A stretch of DNA of 64,000 nucleotides from JAXMAR01 sp046350295 (GCA_046350295.1 JAXMAR010000012.1:111802-175801); one strand, 5' to 3'. Positions 41,954-51,115 are shown, counted from the stretch's first letter. The notes: a model not told the origin generated them from the sequence alone. A program made the numbers and translations.

Positions 41954-43372
41954 ATGAACCACGGTCCCCTTAATCGTCGTGATGTCCTTCGCCGCATCGG
42001 TGGCGGGTTCGGCGGGCTTGCCCTTGCGAGCGTCTTCGCCGACGCGGGCTTCCTGTCCGCCTCCGCGCCGGCGGGCCCTCGGGCGGCCGCTCCGATCAAT
42101 CCGCTCGCTCCCACGGCGCCCCACTTCACGCCGCGGGCCAAGCGCGTCATCTTCCTGTTCATGAACGGCGGCCCGTCCCATGTCGACACCTTCGATCCCA
42201 AGCCGGGCTTGGCGCGCGAGCACGGCAAGCCGCTCCCCGACAGCTTCCGCGTCGGCAGCGCCCGCCGCAACACCGCCCCGCTCATGGCCTCTCCGTTCCG
42301 CTTCCACAAGCAGGGCAAGAGCGGCATCGAAGTGGCCGAGATCTATCCCGAGCTGGGCGGCGTCATCGACGACATCTGCGTGCTGCGCTCGATGCACACC
42401 GACAACCCCAACCACGAGCCCGGCCTGTTGATGATGAACTCGGGCAACATGCAGCCCATCCGCCCCAGCATGGGCTCTTGGCTCACCTACGCTCTCGGCA
42501 CGGACAACCAGAACCTGCCCGGCTTCATCGTCCTCTGCCCCGGCAAGCCGGTCGTCGGCCCGCAGCTCTGGAGCAACAGTTTCCTCCCCGGCATCTTCCA
42601 GGGGACGCACATCAACAACTCGTCCATCGACCCGCGCACCATCATCCGCGACGTCAACAACCGCTATCTCTCCCCCGCCGCCCAGCGCGAGCAACTCGAC
42701 CTCCTGCAGGAGATGAACCACGCCCACCTCGAGGCCCGCGGCAGCGACGAGCACCTCGAAGCCCGCATCGCCTCGCTCGAAATGGCGTACCGCATGCAGG
42801 GGGAAGCGCAGGAGGCGTTCGACCTGGGCCGCGAAACGGCGGCGACGCGCCGGCACTACGGCGACGGGCCGTTCGCCAACGCCTGCCTGCTGTCACGCCG
42901 CCTCGCCGAGCGCGGCGTCCGCATGATCCAGATCTACTACGGCAACGGCCAGCCCTGGGACGACCACGGCGACATCCAGAACCATCGCAACCACGCCCGC
43001 GCCACCGACCGCCCCATCGCCGCCTTGCTGAAGGACCTCAAGGCCCGCGGCCTCTTCGAGGACACGCTCGTCGTCTGGGGCGGCGAGTTCGGCCGCACCC
43101 CCAACTCCGAAGGCGCCAAGGGCCGCGACCACCATCACCTCGGCTTCACCATGTGGCTGGCGGGCGGCGGCGTCAAGGGCGCCCACGTCCACGGGGCCAC
43201 CGACGAGTTCGGCTACCGCGCCGTCGAGCAGCCGATGCACGTCCACGACCTGCACGCCACCATCCTGCACCTGATGGGCCTCGACCACGAGCGCCTGACC
43301 TACCGCTACAGCGGCCGCGACTTCCGCCTCACGGACGTGCATGGGCGGGTGGAACGCAGTATTCTGGCGTGA
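41954..43372 (+). CDS. DUF1501 protein (exported, sulfatase-like fold)
   Basis: This 472-residue protein begins with a Tat-like signal (NRRDVLRRIGGGFGGLALAS). The DUF1501 body follows: AKRVIFLFMNGGPSHVDTFD, IDDICVLRSMHTDNPNHEPG, WGGEFGRTPNSEGAKGRDHH and GATDEFGYRAVEQPMHVHDL. The fold is related to alkaline phosphatases and sulfatases. In planctomycetes it pairs with PSD1/DUF1553 proteins, here 39157-41331. The joint function is unknown. Confidence 0.93.
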   Translation: MNHGPLNRRDVLRRIGGGFGGLALASVFADAGFLSASAPAGPRAAAPINPLAPTAPHFTPRAKRVIFLFMNGGPSHVDTFDPKPGLAREHGKPLPDSFRVGSARRNTAPLMASPFRFHKQGKSGIEVAEIYPELGGVIDDICVLRSMHTDNPNHEPGLLMMNSGNMQPIRPSMGSWLTYALGTDNQNLPGFIVLCPGKPVVGPQLWSNSFLPGIFQGTHINNSSIDPRTIIRDVNNRYLSPAAQREQLDLLQEMNHAHLEARGSDEHLEARIASLEMAYRMQGEAQEAFDLGRETAATRRHYGDGPFANACLLSRRLAERGVRMIQIYYGNGQPWDDHGDIQNHRNHARATDRPIAALLKDLKARGLFEDTLVVWGGEFGRTPNSEGAKGRDHHHLGFTMWLAGGGVKGAHVHGATDEFGYRAVEQPMHVHDLHATILHLMGLDHERLTYRYSGRDFRLTDVHGRVERSILA

Positions 43373-43377
43373 TCCTA

Positions 43378-43790
43378 TGGCGATTGAACATCAGCCTCCC
43401 GAAGTTTTGGCGCTGGTTCTCGCGGATTATGTGCACCGCGACGACAATGCGGGCAAGTTTTTCATCATGGGCACGCGCGCCTCGATTGGCGCGACCTCTT
43501 TCCCATTCAACTGCCCAAGTTTGGGCGTCTATGTTAGCATGATAGACGGGCGGGACGAGACACTGCTACGACTTCGGCTCGTGGATGTTGACGAGGCACG
43601 CGAGCCGGTTCTGGACTTTGAAACAACGGTTCGATTCCTTGATCCGCTTGAGGAGCTTGAAGCGGCGTTTCGCTTGGTCGATCTGGTCTTCCCAGAACCG
43701 GGAGATTATCGATTGCAACTGTTTGCCGCGGGACAGTTTCTTCGAGAACGGCGTTTTTTGGTCATCCCGTTGGAAAACCCGGGTTCATAG
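43378..43790 (+). CDS. DUF6941-like small protein
   Basis: This protein of about 137 residues begins at ATG 43378, 6 bp after the DUF1501 stop. It has the pattern of DUF6941-type proteins: VLALVLADYVHRDDNAGKFF, IMGTRASIGATSFPFNCPSL and EPGDYRLQLFAAGQFLRERR. This is a beta-sandwich fold without catalytic residues. It may be co-transcribed with DUF1501 and with the short ORF after it. Function unknown. Confidence 0.7.
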
Positions 43791-43802
43791 AGAGAGATTG
43801 CC

Positions 43803-43925
43803 ATGAAGCCCACCGACAAAGCCAAGGTTACCGTTCAGGTAACGCATCCGGTTCCGCTTGATCAACTGAAGAAATACGCGAGCAGGAAGCCGATTCGGCG
43901 TCCCGCGCCGCGTTCGAAGCCATAG
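43803..43925 (+). CDS. Very small ORF, 40 residues, unknown
   Basis: An ATG at 43803 preceded by AGAGAGA opens a 40-codon frame, starting MKPTDKAKVTVQVTHPVPL and ending in basic residues (RRPAPRSKP). It lies 12 bp after the DUF6941-like gene. It may be a real coupled gene or the 5' remnant of a longer one. No homologue is recognised. Confidence 0.35.
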   Translation: MKPTDKAKVTVQVTHPVPLDQLKKYASRKPIRRPAPRSKP

Positions 43926-44001
43926 TTGTCAGCAACGCCGATCCCGGATCGCTCCGCAACATCCTCCGCCCAACATCCTGACGCACACGGCTGGGTCAAC
44001 T

Positions 44002-45885
44002 TCACTTGTGCCCCCAGATCCGCACCGTCCCATCCTGGCCCGCTGACGCGGCGAAGCGCCCGTCGCGTGAAAACGTGACGAACCAGACCTGGTCGCCGTG
44101 CCCCTCGAGCGTGCGGATCTCCATCCCCTCGTGGACGTCCCAGAGCTTCAGCGTGCGGTCGGCGCTCGCCGACAGCGCCCGGCGGCCGTCCGGCGAGAAG
44201 GCGACGCAGTGGACGTAGCCCTTGTGCCCGGTGAAGGTCTTGAGGCACTCCCCGGTGTCCAGGTCCCAGAGCTTGAGCGTCTTGTCCGTGCTGCCGGAGA
44301 GGGCGCGGCGGCCGTCCGGCGAGAAGACGACGCTCAGCACCGTGTCCGCGTGCCCGGTCAGCGTCTTGATCGTCTTGCCCGTCTCCACGTTCCAGAGGCG
44401 GATGGTCTTGTCGAGGCTGGCGGAGAGGGCGCGCTTGCCGTCCCGCGACAGGTCGACGCGCCAGATGAAGTGATCGTGGCCGGGGAAGACGCGCTCTTCG
44501 CGGCGCGTTTCCAGGTTCCAGAGACGCAGCAGGCGATCGTCGCCGCCGGAAAGGGCGAGCCGGCCGTCGCGCGACACAACGACGCTGCGGACGTAGTCGG
44601 TGTGGCCTTGCAGCTTGCCCGCCTCGCGGCCGCTGATCAGGTCCCAGATGTGGATGGCGTCGTCGAAGCCGCCGGAGAGGACGCGGCGGTTGTCGGGGGC
44701 GAAGCAGACGGTCCAGATGCGGGCCGGGCCGCCGTCGAGCCGGCGCTGCTCCTTGCCGGTGCGGCTGTCGAAGACATGGACGGCGCCGTCCGCCCCGGCC
44801 GCGGCCAGCTTGCGGCCGTCGGGCGAGAAGGAAACGGCGTACATTGGCCCGACGAGGCCTTCGCACTTGCGCACCTGCCCCGTGATCTCCCCCACCTGAT
44901 ACTCGGGCGGCAGCAGCTTCAGGATCTTGGTGAGCGTTTTCTCGACGTTCTTGCGCTCGGACCCGTCCAGGTCCCCCAGGGCCTGCAAGTACCATTGATA
45001 GCCGCGCAAGAGAGCGTGAAAGCGCATCGACTCATCGAGCCCGTCGCTGAGCTTGAGCCACAGAGCGGCGACCTCCTTTTGCTTCTCGCCGGAGCGCGGA
45101 TCGGCCAGGTCGAGCTTGGCGGCCTCGGCGAAGGGCCCTTCCTTGCAGCGTGCCAGGAGAGGCAAACCGCGCTCCCAGTCGCCTTTGACCAGCGCCTGAT
45201 ACTTCCCCATCTCGAGGTTGGCGGCGGGGTCGGCCGGATCCTTCTCGAGGGCGGCCGCGAACGGCTTCCAGCGGGCAAACCGCTTCTCCATGTCCGCGAC
45301 TTCCTGCTCGCGCTTGCGCAGGGCGGAGACGAGGGGGACGTTTCGCAGCTTTCGCGCCGCCCCCCCGGCCGCGTCGAGCAAGCCTTTCGCGGCGGTATAG
45401 TCGTCGGCGGCGATGGCGTCTTCCAGCAAGACCAGCGACGTATCGATCAGCGCTTGATAGCCGGGCGGCGTGGTCGCTCCCTTGCTCGCGTCCTTGAGGG
45501 CGGCGATCTTCATCTCGAGAGCGGCCCGCGGCGGCAGGACGAAGCTCTGCGCTAGCTCCTCGATGGCGGCAAGGGCGGTGGCGCCATCCCCCGCGCTGGC
45601 GGCCAGGCGGCGGGCGTCGCTCAGCAGGGCGTAGCGACCGGCGGGGTAGTCGCGCGTCTCGCGGCCTTCCTCGAGGAAACGCAGCGCCAGCGCGGCGGCG
45701 AACTCCGGCTCCTTCTTGAGCCGGGCCAGGTCCTCCTTGAATAATTCGTCGATCAACTGCATGGCCCGCGCCTGGTCGGAGGGGGACGGGATCGGCCGCT
45801 TCGCGGCGTCCTGGGCCGGCGCCTGCGCAGACAGGAGGGAGCAACCGAACAACGCGAGGAAGAAGCGGGGGACGCGAAGGCGCAT
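44002..45885 (-). CDS. Secreted seven-bladed WD40 propeller protein
   Basis: This 627-residue protein has a signal peptide (residues 1-24), a helical N-terminal half (about 35-330) and a C-terminal block of seven WD40 repeats (about 340-625), enough for one propeller. Blades end in VFDSRTG, IWDLISG, LWNLETR, LWNVETG, LWDLDTG, LWDVHEG and IWGHK, each following a GH dipeptide or variant. It likely acts as a protein-interaction scaffold outside the cytoplasm. The helical half may hold TPR-like repeats. No enzyme domain is seen. Confidence 0.92.
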   Translation of the reverse strand: MRLRVPRFFLALFGCSLLSAQAPAQDAAKRPIPSPSDQARAMQLIDELFKEDLARLKKEPEFAAALALRFLEEGRETRDYPAGRYALLSDARRLAASAGDGATALAAIEELAQSFVLPPRAALEMKIAALKDASKGATTPPGYQALIDTSLVLLEDAIAADDYTAAKGLLDAAGGAARKLRNVPLVSALRKREQEVADMEKRFARWKPFAAALEKDPADPAANLEMGKYQALVKGDWERGLPLLARCKEGPFAEAAKLDLADPRSGEKQKEVAALWLKLSDGLDESMRFHALLRGYQWYLQALGDLDGSERKNVEKTLTKILKLLPPEYQVGEITGQVRKCEGLVGPMYAVSFSPDGRKLAAAGADGAVHVFDSRTGKEQRRLDGGPARIWTVCFAPDNRRVLSGGFDDAIHIWDLISGREAGKLQGHTDYVRSVVVSRDGRLALSGGDDRLLRLWNLETRREERVFPGHDHFIWRVDLSRDGKRALSASLDKTIRLWNVETGKTIKTLTGHADTVLSVVFSPDGRRALSGSTDKTLKLWDLDTGECLKTFTGHKGYVHCVAFSPDGRRALSASADRTLKLWDVHEGMEIRTLEGHGDQVWFVTFSRDGRFAASAGQDGTVRIWGHK

Positions 45886-46088
45886 GGAGAGTCTCAGTGG
45901 CTCGAGGGTGTCTAGCGCGACGAAGCCGGGCGGGCACAGATGGTAACTTCGGCGTACGGGAGCGGAGTGTCAAGGGTATTGTCGCCGCCGGCGTCCATAA
46001 TATGCCATCGTCCGTTCTTGGGCTCTTTGAATGGAAGCAGCGGTTGAGCGAAAAGAGCGGACGTTCAAGCCGTTCGTGGGATGCGTCC

Positions 46089-46835
46089 ATGCCCGCTCGT
46101 TCACCCATCGGCGCCTTCTTCGCCGACGTCAAACGCGGCCTGCTGCAGCTTCTGCTGCCCAACACCTGCTGGGCCTGCGCGGCGCCGCTGCCGGAGCGCG
46201 ACCGATCGTTCTGCGCCCCGTGTGAATGGGCGCTGCGGACCGATCCCTTCTTCGCCTGTCCCCGTTGCGGCTCGACGGTGGGGCCGCACGTCCCGCTCGA
46301 AGGAGGTTGCATCCACTGCCGGGATGAGTCGTTCGCGTTCGACGCCGTGGTCCGGGTTGGCACGCACGACGGCTTGCTCCGCGACATGGTTCTGCGCCTG
46401 AAGCAACCGGGAGGCGACACGCTGGCCGAGGCGGTCGCGGGCCTGCTCGCCGAAGACCTCGCCCGGAAACTGGCGCCGCTGCGACCGGACTGCCTCGTCC
46501 CCGTGCCGCTCCACTGGCTGCGTACCTTCCAGCGCGGCTTCAACCAGAGCGCGATCATCGCCGGCCGGGTGGCGAGCGTGCTGGGCAAACCGTGCCGCCC
46601 GCGTTTGCTGCGTCGTGTGCGCCGCACGCTGCCGCAGACGTCGCAGACCGGCGCGCAGCGGCGCGACAACGTCCGTGGCGCCTTTCTCGCCCGTCCCGCT
46701 GCCGATCTTGCCGGAAAGACCCTCGTGCTTGTCGACGACGTCATGACGACCGGCAGCACGGCGCACGAGGCGGCGCGAGCCCTGAAGGCGCTGAAGCCGG
46801 CCCGTATCGCCGTTTGCGTCCTCGCCAGACGCTAG
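46089..46835 (+). CDS. ComF-family phosphoribosyltransferase-like protein
   Basis: This 248-residue protein has a zinc-finger-like N-terminus with paired cysteines (CWAC, FCAPC, CPRCG, CIHC) and a C-terminal phosphoribosyltransferase fold whose PRPP loop is LVLVDDVMTTGSTAHEAAR. LVPVPLHWLRTFQRGFNQSA is typical of ComF. In competent bacteria ComF aids DNA uptake. The ATG at 46089 gives a normal length; an in-frame ATG at 46002 is possible. No other competence gene is nearby. Confidence 0.88.
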   Translation: MPARSPIGAFFADVKRGLLQLLLPNTCWACAAPLPERDRSFCAPCEWALRTDPFFACPRCGSTVGPHVPLEGGCIHCRDESFAFDAVVRVGTHDGLLRDMVLRLKQPGGDTLAEAVAGLLAEDLARKLAPLRPDCLVPVPLHWLRTFQRGFNQSAIIAGRVASVLGKPCRPRLLRRVRRTLPQTSQTGAQRRDNVRGAFLARPAADLAGKTLVLVDDVMTTGSTAHEAARALKALKPARIAVCVLARR

Positions 46836-47045
46836 GAATAGCGCCGAGCCCGCGCACTCTCCATCAGGCTCAAACGGCGCAGACTATGCAACCTACCAAT
46901 TACACGCAATCGCGGGAGCGGCGAACAAGACGCGGGCCTCATTTGCAAGGCGCGTCTTGAAACATTGATTGACCCCCGTTCGCCTTGAAGTTATCAAACG
47001 GGTCGAACCCCTGCGCTCCGATAGCGCCGCGGAGGAATTGCCGTC

Positions 47046-48146
47046 ATGGAAGACCGATCGAGCAGCGCGGTACTCGATGGCCCGCCGCCCGCCGCCGTTC
47101 CTCAGAAACCCGCCTGGAAGAAGCTGCGCCGCTCGACGCGCATCTGCCTGCTCCTCACCCGCCTCCTCATCTTGACGATCCTGCTCGAGCTTGGGAGCCG
47201 GGTTTACTGGCTGATCGCCAAGGGCGTGCCCGCGTTCCATACGAGTCAAATCGTCCACAGCTTCTTCCCTGAGCTCAAGGAAGGGAAGCTCGACGAGGCC
47301 CCGCGCGACCAGAAGGACGGCACGCTCGACGTCCTCGTCCTCGGCCCCTCGGTCTGGTACTGGGTCTACGGCGACGTGGCGCCGCGCTTCGAGAAGCAGC
47401 TGGCGGAGAAGCTGGGCCGGCCGGTGCGCGTCTTCAACGCCTCCCACTCCGGCAACACCACGCGCGACGCCTTGCTCGTCTACAAGATGCTCGGCGAGCA
47501 GCGCTTCGATCTCGTCGTCGTCTACCACGGCATCAACGACGTCTTCCTCAACAACTGTCCCTCTGAGATCTTCCGCAGCGACTACACGCACGCGCCGCGC
47601 TTCGAGCAGCTTCGTCTCCTCGACGCGCATCGCGAGCATTCCTGGTTCGCACTTCCCTATACGGTGCGCTATCTGCGCAGCCGCATCGGCGAGAAGCTGC
47701 ACATCGACCCGCGCCCGACACGCGAGCAGGCGGCCCAGTACGGGACGCACCTGATGACGCCCCCGGCCGTTCACGCGAACCTGCAAGAGATCATCGACCT
47801 GGCCCGCACGCGCAACGCCCAGGTCCTCTTGCTCACCAACGCCTGGCATCTGCCGAGCGACTACACGGAAGAAGCGTTCGCTGCCAAGACGCTCGATTAC
47901 GACCGGCACATCCATCGCCTCGCGACCTGGGGAACGCCGGAGAGCGTTTCCGCGGGGATGAGAGCGCACAACGAGGTGATCCGGACGCTGGCGCACGAGA
48001 ACAAGGACGTCCTGTTCGCCGACATGGAGAAGCTCATGCCGGGCGGGAAGCTGTACTACGACGACGTTTGCCACTTCAACCCGAAGGGCTGCGAGGCGTT
48101 CGTCGATTTATTGATCAAGAACGGCGAGTGGAGCAAGCTACGGTAG
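47046..48146 (+). CDS. Membrane-anchored SGNH/GDSL hydrolase
   Basis: This 366-residue protein has one membrane helix near residues 32-55 and an SGNH hydrolase domain. The nucleophile block reads VLVLGPSVWYWVYG, the Asn block VVYHGINDVFLNN, and the catalytic Asp-His block YYDDVCHFNPKGCEAF. It could remove or transfer acyl groups on an extracellular polymer. It is the first gene of a cassette with a carbamoyltransferase, SxtJ and DUF5989. Its TAG stop lies inside the left arm of a perfect palindrome. Confidence 0.88.
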   Translation: MEDRSSSAVLDGPPPAAVPQKPAWKKLRRSTRICLLLTRLLILTILLELGSRVYWLIAKGVPAFHTSQIVHSFFPELKEGKLDEAPRDQKDGTLDVLVLGPSVWYWVYGDVAPRFEKQLAEKLGRPVRVFNASHSGNTTRDALLVYKMLGEQRFDLVVVYHGINDVFLNNCPSEIFRSDYTHAPRFEQLRLLDAHREHSWFALPYTVRYLRSRIGEKLHIDPRPTREQAAQYGTHLMTPPAVHANLQEIIDLARTRNAQVLLLTNAWHLPSDYTEEAFAAKTLDYDRHIHRLATWGTPESVSAGMRAHNEVIRTLAHENKDVLFADMEKLMPGGKLYYDDVCHFNPKGCEAFVDLLIKNGEWSKLR

Positions 48147-48212
48147 GGTGCGTGAAACGCACCCCGGCAAGCGCCGTTTCTTGAGGGCGCCGGTGCGTTT
48201 CACGCACCCTAC
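48143..48212. repeat. Perfect inverted repeat, GTAGGGTGCGTGAAACGCACC family
   Basis: 21-nt perfect arms at 48143-48163 and 48192-48212 enclose a 28-nt loop. The left arm contains the stop codon of the SGNH gene. A degenerate copy lies at 7070-7126. It ends 15 bp before the carbamoyltransferase start. Confidence 0.9.
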
Positions 48213-48226
48213 GATTTGGAGTCTTC

Positions 48227-50083
48227 ATGACCGCAATCCTCGGCATCTCCGCCTTCTATCACGATAGCGCCGCCGCTCTCCTCGTCGACGGCAAGGTCGT
48301 CGCGGCGGCCCAGGAGGAGCGCTTCAGCCGCAAGAAGCACGATCCCGGCTTCCCGACGCTGGCCGCGACATACTGCCTGGGGGAGGCCGGCCTGAAGGCA
48401 CAGGACATCGACTACGTCGCCTTTTACGACAAGCCGCTCACCAAATTCGAGCGGCTCCTGGAGACCTACTTCGCGTTCGCGCCATCCGGTCTGCGCAGCT
48501 TTTGTCAGGCGATCCCGGTCTGGCTCAAGGAGAAGCTGTTCCTGCCGCGCTCGATCCGCAAGGGACTTGGAGGCCGGCCGAAGAACCCGCTCGTCTTCCT
48601 CGATCATCACGAGAGCCACGCCGCCAGCGCGTTTTTCCCGTCGCCGTTCGACGAGGCGGCCATCCTCACCATGGACGGCGTCGGCGAATGGTCCACGACC
48701 TGCCTCGGCTCGGGCCGCGGCAATCGCATCGAGCTTACGCATCATCTCGCCTTCCCCCATTCGCTCGGCCTGCTCTACTCCGCCTTCACCTACTACTGCG
48801 GCTTCAAGGTCAACAGCGGCGAGTACAAGCTGATGGGCCTGGCGCCTTACGGCAAACCGATCTACAAGGACCTGATCCTCGACAAGCTGATGGATATGAA
48901 GCCGGACGGCAGCGTCTGGCTCGACATGTCCTACTTCAACTATTGCCAGGGCCTGACGATGACCGGCCCGCGCTTCCATCAGCTTTTCGGCGGCCCGCCG
49001 CGCCAGCCCGAATCGCGCCTCACCGAGCAGCACATGGACCTGGCGGCGAGCATCCAGGCCGTCACCGAGGAGGCGGTGTTGCGGATGGCTAGGCATCTGC
49101 ACGGCCTCACGAAGATGAATAACCTCGTGCTGGCCGGCGGCGTCGCGCTCAACTGCGTCGCCAACGGCAAGCTGCTGCGCGAAGGCCCGTTCGAGAAGAT
49201 CTGGGTGCAGCCCGCGGCCGGAGACGCCGGCGGCTCGCTCGGCGCCGCGTGGTTCGTCTGGCATCAGCTCTTGCAGAAGGAGCGCGTCGCGCAGACGCCG
49301 GATGCGCAGCACGGCAGCCTGCTCGGACCCGCCTCCAGCAACGAGGAGATCGGCCGCTTCCTGTATCAAGCCGAAGTCCCGAGCCATCGCTACGAGAACG
49401 ACGATGAATTGCTGGAAGAGGTCGCCCAGCTTCTGGCCGACGACAAGGTGGTCGGCTGGTTCCACGGGCGGATGGAGTTTGGCCCGCGCGCCCTCGGGGC
49501 ACGCAGCATCATCGGCGACGCTCGCTCGCCGAAGATGCAGGCGACGATGAACGTGAAGATCAAGTTCCGCGAGAGCTTTCGGCCGTTTGCCCCGGTGGTG
49601 CTGGCCGAGCATGCCCATGAGTGGTTCGACATCCGGCCCGACCAGGACAGCCCGTACATGCTGATCGTCGCGCCGGTGCTCGAGAAACATCGCACGAAGC
49701 TGGACGATGACAGCCGACGTCTCATGGACCAAGATCCGGACCTGTGCCAGCGTGTCAACGTGGTGCGCTCCAGCATCCCGGCCGTGACGCACGTCGATTA
49801 CAGCGCCCGCTTGCAGACCGTCGATGGCGTGCGGAATCCGCGCTTCCACCGGCTGATGCAGGCGTTCCATCGTCTGACGGGCTGCCCGGTGCTGGTGAAC
49901 ACGAGCTTCAACGTCCGCGGCGAGCCGATCGTGTGCACGCCGCAGGACGCCTTCCGCTGTTTCATGGCGACGGACATGGACGCCCTGGTACTGGAGAACT
50001 TCGTGATCCGCAAGGAAGACGTGAAAACGGAAACGAGCGACGCGGGCCGCGAGGCGTACCTGGCGCAGTTTCAACTGGATTGA
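48227..50083 (+). CDS. O-carbamoyltransferase (NodU/CmcH family)
   Basis: This 618-residue enzyme should transfer a carbamoyl group from carbamoyl phosphate, through carbamoyl adenylate, to a hydroxyl of a sugar or other acceptor. The N-terminal Kae1-like domain shows ILGISAFYHDSAAALLVDGK, FLDHHESHAASAFFPSPFDE and ILTMDGVGEWSTT. The C-terminal domain shows WFHGRMEFGPRALGARSIIG, FRESFRPFAPVVL and NTSFNVRGEPIVCTPQDAF. Context with SGNH, SxtJ and DUF5989 suggests decoration of an exported glycan or lipid. The acceptor is unknown. Confidence 0.93.
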   Translation: MTAILGISAFYHDSAAALLVDGKVVAAAQEERFSRKKHDPGFPTLAATYCLGEAGLKAQDIDYVAFYDKPLTKFERLLETYFAFAPSGLRSFCQAIPVWLKEKLFLPRSIRKGLGGRPKNPLVFLDHHESHAASAFFPSPFDEAAILTMDGVGEWSTTCLGSGRGNRIELTHHLAFPHSLGLLYSAFTYYCGFKVNSGEYKLMGLAPYGKPIYKDLILDKLMDMKPDGSVWLDMSYFNYCQGLTMTGPRFHQLFGGPPRQPESRLTEQHMDLAASIQAVTEEAVLRMARHLHGLTKMNNLVLAGGVALNCVANGKLLREGPFEKIWVQPAAGDAGGSLGAAWFVWHQLLQKERVAQTPDAQHGSLLGPASSNEEIGRFLYQAEVPSHRYENDDELLEEVAQLLADDKVVGWFHGRMEFGPRALGARSIIGDARSPKMQATMNVKIKFRESFRPFAPVVLAEHAHEWFDIRPDQDSPYMLIVAPVLEKHRTKLDDDSRRLMDQDPDLCQRVNVVRSSIPAVTHVDYSARLQTVDGVRNPRFHRLMQAFHRLTGCPVLVNTSFNVRGEPIVCTPQDAFRCFMATDMDALVLENFVIRKEDVKTETSDAGREAYLAQFQLD

Positions 50084-50097
50084 CCATCGTTGGCGCT

Positions 50098-50172
50098 GCC
50101 ATGCCCACGGCTTTGCGTGGGCATGGGCGACGCCGACACGCAAGCATGCCCACGCAAAGCCGTGGGCATGGC
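50098..50172. repeat. Perfect inverted repeat between carbamoyltransferase and sxtJ
   Basis: 27-nt perfect arms (50098-50124 and 50146-50172), containing CATGCCCACGGCTTTGCGTG, enclose a 21-nt loop. It fills most of the intercistronic gap. No T-run follows. Confidence 0.9.
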
Positions 50173-50207
50173 ACACCAATCTGTGCGGATCGATTCTGGA
50201 GCAATCA

Positions 50208-50618
50208 ATGACCTGGAAAGACATCCCCCGCCGCCCATCGAAGACGATGCTGCGGCAGTTCGGCTTCCTGTGCCTGCTCTTCTTCGGCGGCATCGGCGCC
50301 TGGAAACTGGCGAACGATCAAACGGTCGCGGGCGTCATCCTGTGCTCCCTCGGAGCGGTGGGAGGATTTCTCGGCGCCTTCGCGCCGAAAAGTCTGCGGC
50401 GCGTCTTCGTCGGCTGGATGATGGCCGTGTTCCCCATCGGCTGGCTGGTGTCTCACGGGTTGCTCGGGGCCATCTTCTTTTTGATCTTCACGCCGGTGGG
50501 ATTGTGCCGCCGCCTCCTTGGCAAGGATGCGCTGAAGCTGCGCCGGCCGCTGGGGGAAACGTACTGGCTGCCCAAGCCGGCGGCGGCGGGGGCGGCGAGC
50601 TATTACCATCAGTTTTGA
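50208..50618 (+). CDS. SxtJ-family membrane protein
   Basis: This 136-residue protein has three to four hydrophobic helices (about residues 17-35, 40-65, 72-110) and the SxtJ family layout, ending LLGKDALKLRRPLGETYWLP. SxtJ proteins occur next to NodU-type carbamoyltransferases in many genomes, including saxitoxin clusters, but their role is unknown. It may link the carbamoyltransferase to the membrane. Confidence 0.85.
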   Translation: MTWKDIPRRPSKTMLRQFGFLCLLFFGGIGAWKLANDQTVAGVILCSLGAVGGFLGAFAPKSLRRVFVGWMMAVFPIGWLVSHGLLGAIFFLIFTPVGLCRRLLGKDALKLRRPLGETYWLPKPAAAGAASYYHQF

Positions 50619-50682
50619 TTGTTACCCGCGGGACTCGAAGACTCGTCCACGCGGCTTGGAGAGTCCCTCAAGGAGACGGACG

Positions 50683-50877
50683 ATGAATCCGAAAAACGAT
50701 TTCGAGCAGGCGGGCCAGGAAGCGAGCCAGGGGGGCTTCTTCGCCGAGTACTGGAGCTTCCTCAAGCACAACAAGAAGTGGTGGCTGCTGCCGATCCTCC
50801 TGATCATGCTCCTGTTCGGGGCGCTGCTGATCTTCTCGGGTGGAGCGGCGGCGCCGTTTATCTACACGATGTTTTGA
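50683..50877 (+). CDS. DUF5989 family small membrane protein
   Basis: This 64-residue protein has the family motif EYWSFLKHNKKWWLLPILLI followed by one membrane helix and the end GAAAPFIYTMF. The ATG at 50683 follows an AAGGAGACGG ribosome-binding site. DUF5989 proteins regularly follow sxtJ and carbamoyltransferase genes, as here. Function unknown; a small accessory subunit is likely. Confidence 0.87.
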   Translation: MNPKNDFEQAGQEASQGGFFAEYWSFLKHNKKWWLLPILLIMLLFGALLIFSGGAAAPFIYTMF

Positions 50878-50879
50878 GA

Positions 50880-51115
50880 TCAAACACCCCGAAGGGGTGA
50901 AAGAAGGTAGCCGGCGGTTGAGCGCAGCGACACCGCCGGAACCGCGCGCCCCTAAGAGTTTTCCGACCCCGAAAGGGGTCGCAGAGCTGCTGCCTTGTCG
51001 TTGGTTCTGCGATCCCTTCGGGATCGAAATCCCGTCCGGCGTCCGTTTCCGGGGGTATCGCTGCGCTCAACCCCCGGCTAATCTCTGCGATCCCTTCGGG
51101 ATCAAGAACCGAGCC
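50880..51115. repeat. Modular palindromic repeat block, copy B
   Basis: The same modules as at 2536-2756: CACCCCGAAGGGGTG, a GCCGGCGG-loop-CCGCCGG stem around TGAGCGCAGCG, GACCCCGAAAGGGGTC, two or more GATCCCTTCGGGATC palindromes, and a reverse copy containing GCTGCGCTCAACCCCCGGCT. It separates the DUF5989 gene from the convergent dxs end. Small ORFs across it are shadows. Confidence 0.88.
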
